64,000 nucleotides of DNA, taken from positions 992,001-1,056,000 of the forward strand of contig NZ_OY284433.1 of the NCBI RefSeq assembly GCF_958304185.1, written 5' to 3'. Source of the DNA: an uncultured Erythrobacter sp. Its GTDB lineage: Bacteria > Pseudomonadota > Alphaproteobacteria > Sphingomonadales > Sphingomonadaceae. A model generated the notes under the pieces. The model worked only from the letters and a program-made list of their open reading frames with translations, made no database searches and was not told the DNA's origin. How positions within the stretch are numbered: position 1 is the stretch's first letter; every line of letters starts with the position of its first letter. Shown here piece by piece: positions 60,675 through 64,000 of this stretch. The position numbers and the translations under genes were made by a program.

Positions 60675-62000
60675 CTAGAAGTACTCCTTCACGGCCCGCA
60701 CCAGCCGCGCCAGCAGCGCCATCATTCCGGTTTCGCGTGCGAACGCACGGTACACCCCGCCTCGTCCAGCGCCCACCGCGCGGATATCGACCGGGTCTTC
60801 GGCAGCATAGAGGCACAGGCCCGCCAGCGTCGCAAAACCGGGCGCGTGGTGTGCTTCGGGCATCCCGGACAGCTGCGGCGGACGGCCAAGCCGCACGGGT
60901 TGCCCCAGCGCGCCCTGCATGAAATCGGCCATCCCGGCGAGCTCTGCCCCGCCGCCGGTCAGCACCACCTGACCCGCGCGGGATCCGGCAAAGCCCATGC
61001 TTTTGAGCGCTTTGCCGATCTCCCCGGTCAACACGGAAAGCTGCTGTGTCACCACCGCGACCAGTTCGGCGCGCAGGATGCGGTTCTTGTCGTCCGCGCC
61101 GCGGGCGAGCGGACCAACCTGCGCGCCCTCTCCGCCTCCCTCTCCGGGGCCATTGACCGGAATGAGTTCGCGGTGATCGGCCGGGCTGGCGATGGCCGAG
61201 CCAGCGACGCATTTGAGGCGCTCAGCCTGCGAGCGGCGGATACCGAAGCTGCTGGCGATGGCATCGGTGATGTCCGCCGATCCCATCGGTACCGCGCGCA
61301 AGCCCAGCAGCATCCCGCCCGCAAACACTGCGACATTGGTGATATCCGCGCCGATCTCGACCAGCGCAACGCCGAGTTCGCGTTCTTCGGGGGTGAGGCA
61401 GGCATGACCCGCTGCCAGCGGCGCGGCCACCACGCCTTCGACTTCGAGATGCGCGCTCTGCACCGCTTCGGTCAGGTTCCTGACCGGCGCGCCGTCCGCC
61501 AGCATCACATGGATATCGACGCCCAGCCGCTCGGCATGGAGCCCGCGCGGGTTCGCGACGCCGTGCGCGCCGTCCAATGTATAATGCGCCGGCTGCGCAT
61601 GAAGCACCCGGCGGCCATCGGGCTGGATCATGTCCTGCGCCTGGATCAGCAGCTGCTCGACATCCTCATCCTCGATCCGCCGTCCGCCGATCTCGATATC
61701 GACCGCGACCACATGGCTGGCGAGGCCAGCTCCGGCGCAGGCGATCCACACGCTTCGGACGGGGGTATTGGCGCTCTTCTCCGCGCGTTCGACCGCATCG
61801 CGGATCGCGTGGGCGGCGGCGGTCATGTCGGTGACATAACCGCGCTTGATCCCGGCGCTGGCGCGGTGGCCGGAGCCGAGCACCTGCAATTCACCGTTCT
61901 CGGTCTCGCCCATGATCATCGCCGAGATACGGAAGCTCCCGACATTGACGGCGGCATAGGTGCGCGCAAGGCGGCGCGGAGTGGCAGGGCGTGAAGCCAT
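60675..62000 (-). CDS. ftsA: Cell division protein FtsA
   Basis: A 441-residue actin-like ATPase that links FtsZ to the membrane. Start at 62000 (MASRPATPRRLARTYAAVNVGSF) is supported by the one-base overlap with ftsQ. The actin-fold motifs include VNVGSFRISAM (phosphate 1), VALVEIGADITNVAVF (phosphate 2) and VVLTGGGAELAGM (adenosine). The SHS2 1C insert lies around residues 85-165. The C-terminus ends in an amphipathic helix-like stretch MMALLARLVRAVKEYF that would attach to the membrane. Confidence 0.95.
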   Translation of the reverse strand: MASRPATPRRLARTYAAVNVGSFRISAMIMGETENGELQVLGSGHRASAGIKRGYVTDMTAAAHAIRDAVERAEKSANTPVRSVWIACAGAGLASHVVAVDIEIGGRRIEDEDVEQLLIQAQDMIQPDGRRVLHAQPAHYTLDGAHGVANPRGLHAERLGVDIHVMLADGAPVRNLTEAVQSAHLEVEGVVAAPLAAGHACLTPEERELGVALVEIGADITNVAVFAGGMLLGLRAVPMGSADITDAIASSFGIRRSQAERLKCVAGSAIASPADHRELIPVNGPGEGGGEGAQVGPLARGADDKNRILRAELVAVVTQQLSVLTGEIGKALKSMGFAGSRAGQVVLTGGGAELAGMADFMQGALGQPVRLGRPPQLSGMPEAHHAPGFATLAGLCLYAAEDPVDIRAVGAGRGGVYRAFARETGMMALLARLVRAVKEYF

Positions 62001-62926
62001 CAGGTGGTCTCCCCTTCGTCCGTCGCGCCCACGACCTTCGGCTGGGTGACGCCTTCCGGCAGGCGCAGATACAGCCGCGGCGGCGTGCGCATATCGAAGG
62101 CCAAGACCTTGCCGCCGAGCAGCCGGTTCTGCCCATCGAGCTTCGCAAACTTGACCAACGCGGTCGCGGATTCCACTTCGCCTTCGGGCAGCGCGAGCAA
62201 TTGCCCGGTGCGGAAGGTGAGGTTCCAACGGCGGTTGCCGACCCATTCGGCGGCTTCGACCTTGGGCGCCAAGGCAGGCGCAGCGGCAAGCAGGGTTTCG
62301 AGGCTACGCGCCTGCTTGCCCGCACCCGGCCCGGCGAGCCGCAGCATCCCCTTGGCTTTCTCCGCCGCGACCGGCTCAAGCTCAACCCCGGCGGCGTCAA
62401 TCAGCATCAGCCGATCCGGCCGTTCGAGCACCGCGTGCGGCTGACGCTCGACGATATCGATCGCCAGCGTATGCGGCAGCTGGATCGAGACCCGCGCGTC
62501 CTTGACCCACGGCAGCGCCCGCAGTTCCGCGCGCAGCTTGGCCAAGTCGACGTCTGGCATCGCCTGATTGCGGGTGGCGAGCGCGCGGGCATAGACCTGC
62601 TGTTCGTCCATCCGCGAGGTGCCGGTGACGCGCACATGGCGCACTTCGAACCCCGCATCGGCAGCAATCCGCGCCACCTGCGCCTGCGCCAATGCGGGCA
62701 CACCGGCCAGACTGGCGATTACGAAAGCGACACCCACGCCGGTGCCGATGATCATGGCGAGCCAGATGCGGCTCCACTGTTCTTCGGTGAAAGGCAGCAC
62801 GCCCATCGCCTTGTCGAGAATGCCGCTCGCCTGCCCCCGCGCGCGCCGGGCGGTCTGGCTTCGGCTCTGCGACTTGGCTGCGCGGCGTACCCCGGTGGTG
62901 CCGCTACGCCTGATCTGCTGTGCCAT
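62000..62926 (-). CDS. ftsQ: Cell division protein FtsQ
   Basis: A 308-residue bitopic protein: cytoplasmic basic tail (residues ~1-60), one transmembrane helix (~57-77, IWLAMIIGTGVGVAFVIASL), then a periplasmic POTRA domain (FEVRHVRVTGTSRMDEQQVYARAL) and the FtsQ beta-domain (LPWVKDARVSIQLPHTLAIDIVERQPHAVLE). It recruits FtsL and FtsB to the divisome. AAGGGGGG precedes the ATG at 62926, which lies 23 bases inside the 3' end of ddl. Its stop overlaps the ftsA start. Confidence 0.95.
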   Translation of the reverse strand: MAQQIRRSGTTGVRRAAKSQSRSQTARRARGQASGILDKAMGVLPFTEEQWSRIWLAMIIGTGVGVAFVIASLAGVPALAQAQVARIAADAGFEVRHVRVTGTSRMDEQQVYARALATRNQAMPDVDLAKLRAELRALPWVKDARVSIQLPHTLAIDIVERQPHAVLERPDRLMLIDAAGVELEPVAAEKAKGMLRLAGPGAGKQARSLETLLAAAPALAPKVEAAEWVGNRRWNLTFRTGQLLALPEGEVESATALVKFAKLDGQNRLLGGKVLAFDMRTPPRLYLRLPEGVTQPKVVGATDEGETT

Positions 62927-63896
62927 TGCCGCCCCCCTTTGCCTGTTTCGCCGCGTGCACCCGCAAGGCTTCCGCTACCAGCATCTCGACCAGATCGGCA
63001 TAAGGGATGCCGCTATGGGCCGCCTGTTCGGGCACGAGGCTGAGCGGCGTCATGCCCGGCTGGGTGTTTGTTTCGAGCACGAAGAGCCCATCTTCGCCCG
63101 CTTCGTCATCCCAGCGGAAATCGGTGCGGCTGGTGCCGTGGCAACCCAAGACCTGATGCGCCTTGACGGCATAGGCCTCGCACAGAGCAGTGATTTCGGG
63201 CGGGAGCTTGGCCGGGAAGACGTGGAGCGTGCGGCCCTCGGTGTATTTGTGCTCGTAATCGTAGAAACCGTTTTCGATCACCAACTCGGTGACGCCCAAT
63301 GCACGCGGGCCGTCGGGGCCGTCGAGCACGGCAGCGGTCAATTCGCGGCCCTTGATGAAAGGTTCGGCGAGCAACTCGGCGAATTCCTGCCACGGCCCGC
63401 GCGCGTCCGGGCTGATCGGGTTGCCGACATTGCTCTCAGCGGTGACGATGGCGACGCCCACGGAGGAACCTTCATTGACCGGCTTCAGCACATAGGGGCG
63501 CGGCAACGGATCGCGCTCGTAAAGCTCCTCGCGCGTCACGATCCGTCCGCCGGGCATTGGGATGCCGTGGGGCACCAGCGCCTGCTTTGTCAGCTGCTTG
63601 TCAATCGCGATCACCGATGTGGCGAGGCCCGAATGGGTATAAGCGAGGCCCATCAGATCGAGCATCCCCTGCACCGTCCCGTCCTCGCCCGGCACGCCGT
63701 GGAGGGCGTTGAAGACGACATCAGGCTTTGCTTCATGGAGGCGCAACGCGACATCGCGGCCCATGTCGATCCGGGTGACGCGGTGGCCCTTGCTCTCAAG
63801 CGCATCGGCCACGCCCGCGCCGCTCGTCAGCGAAACGGGGCGTTCGTTGGCCCAGCCGCCCATCAGGACTGCAACGTGGAGGGGGGACTTAAGCAC
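62904..63896 (-). CDS. ddl: D-alanine--D-alanine ligase
   Basis: A 330-residue ATP-grasp ligase making D-Ala-D-Ala for peptidoglycan. The GTG at 63896 with GGAG ten bases upstream (MLKSPLHVAVLMGG) is preferred; an ATG at 63983 would add 29 residues read through a repeat. Motifs: LMGGWANERPVSLTSG, HGVPGEDGTVQGMLDL, PYVLKPVNEGSSVGV, FPAKLPPEITALCEAYA, and FVLETNTQPGMTPLS for Mg2+ binding. It is the first gene of the visible division cluster and is followed by ftsQ with an overlap; murB or murC would be expected further right. Confidence 0.95.
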   Translation of the reverse strand: MLKSPLHVAVLMGGWANERPVSLTSGAGVADALESKGHRVTRIDMGRDVALRLHEAKPDVVFNALHGVPGEDGTVQGMLDLMGLAYTHSGLATSVIAIDKQLTKQALVPHGIPMPGGRIVTREELYERDPLPRPYVLKPVNEGSSVGVAIVTAESNVGNPISPDARGPWQEFAELLAEPFIKGRELTAAVLDGPDGPRALGVTELVIENGFYDYEHKYTEGRTLHVFPAKLPPEITALCEAYAVKAHQVLGCHGTSRTDFRWDDEAGEDGLFVLETNTQPGMTPLSLVPEQAAHSGIPYADLVEMLVAEALRVHAAKQAKGGGNGTADQA

Positions 63897-63908
63897 GGGA
63901 CCAAAACT

Positions 63909-63998
63909 CCGTTCGCCCTGAGCTTGTCGAAGGGCCGTCCTTCTTCTGAAGCGGGCAAAAAGTGAAGTACGGGGCTTCGACAAGCTCAGCCCGAACGG
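63909..63998. repeat. Sphingomonad-type inverted repeat upstream of ddl
   Basis: A 90-base imperfect palindrome with arms CCGTTCGccCTGAGCTTGTC... and ...GACAAGCTCAGCCCGAACGG. From memory this is a very common dispersed repeat of Sphingomonadales (GACAAGCTCAGCCCGAACGG). It lies at the window edge, partly in the 5' region of ddl, and the ATG at 63983 falls in it, which argues against that start. Confidence 0.75.
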
Positions 63999-64000
63999 TG

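Overview
The window comes from a high-GC alphaproteobacterium, most likely the order Sphingomonadales, family Erythrobacteraceae (Erythrobacter/Porphyrobacter type). The main reasons are: an adjacent bifunctional malonyl-CoA reductase and trifunctional propionyl-CoA synthase, a pair known from Chloroflexus and, among proteobacteria, from Erythrobacter relatives; the cobA-DUF2849-cysI-DUF934-cysH sulfur operon order; a long-linker FtsZ behind ddl-ftsQ-ftsA; and sphingomonad-style palindromic repeats. Identifications rest on reading the sequence only; no database search was run.

Left end, 1-6889, accessory DNA. This stretch carries orphan genes, an AT-rich hypothetical gene, a probable PD-(D/E)XK nuclease, and a compact three-gene minus-strand operon (two small probable DNA-binding proteins plus an HNH endonuclease). 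It ends exactly at a displaced 3' half of a tRNA-Thr(UGU) gene (6845-6889). That is the signature of the distal attachment site of an integrated island, so the island lies to the left and the intact tRNA should lie outside the window.

6890-24400: surface and stress functions. A Csu-type chaperone-usher pilus operon (four spore-coat-U pilins, chaperone, usher, tip adhesin) is flanked by a divergent LuxR-type regulator. It is followed by a DUF885 peptidase-like protein, a broken serine hydrolase, an SDR/NTF2 pair with a divergent LysR regulator, and an Ohr/OhrR peroxide module with a secreted esterase and well-formed operator palindromes.

24434-34762: the metabolic highlight. pcs, mcr and accA form one minus-strand transcription unit (acetyl-CoA carboxylase subunit, malonyl-CoA reductase, propionyl-CoA synthase). 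Together they would convert acetyl-CoA through malonyl-CoA and 3-hydroxypropionate to propionyl-CoA. A PAS-GGDEF-EAL-PilZ protein diverges from it.

37149-47400: queF, a proline-rich membrane protein, sseA-metC-mscS, then the assimilatory sulfate reduction operon. This last block contains a family of palindromic elements, one inserted in frame inside cysI and another forming the C-terminal tail of cobA. 47385-53340: proB, obgE and a B12 uptake operon (btuB, membrane protein, btuF) under a clear cobalamin riboswitch.

53341-64000: a densely folded intergenic block, tRNA-Ala(CGC), a lipoprotein, a BI-1 protein, proC, a YbjN protein, a TPR-SPOR protein, and the distal division cluster ddl-ftsQ-ftsA-ftsZ, closing with another sphingomonad inverted repeat.
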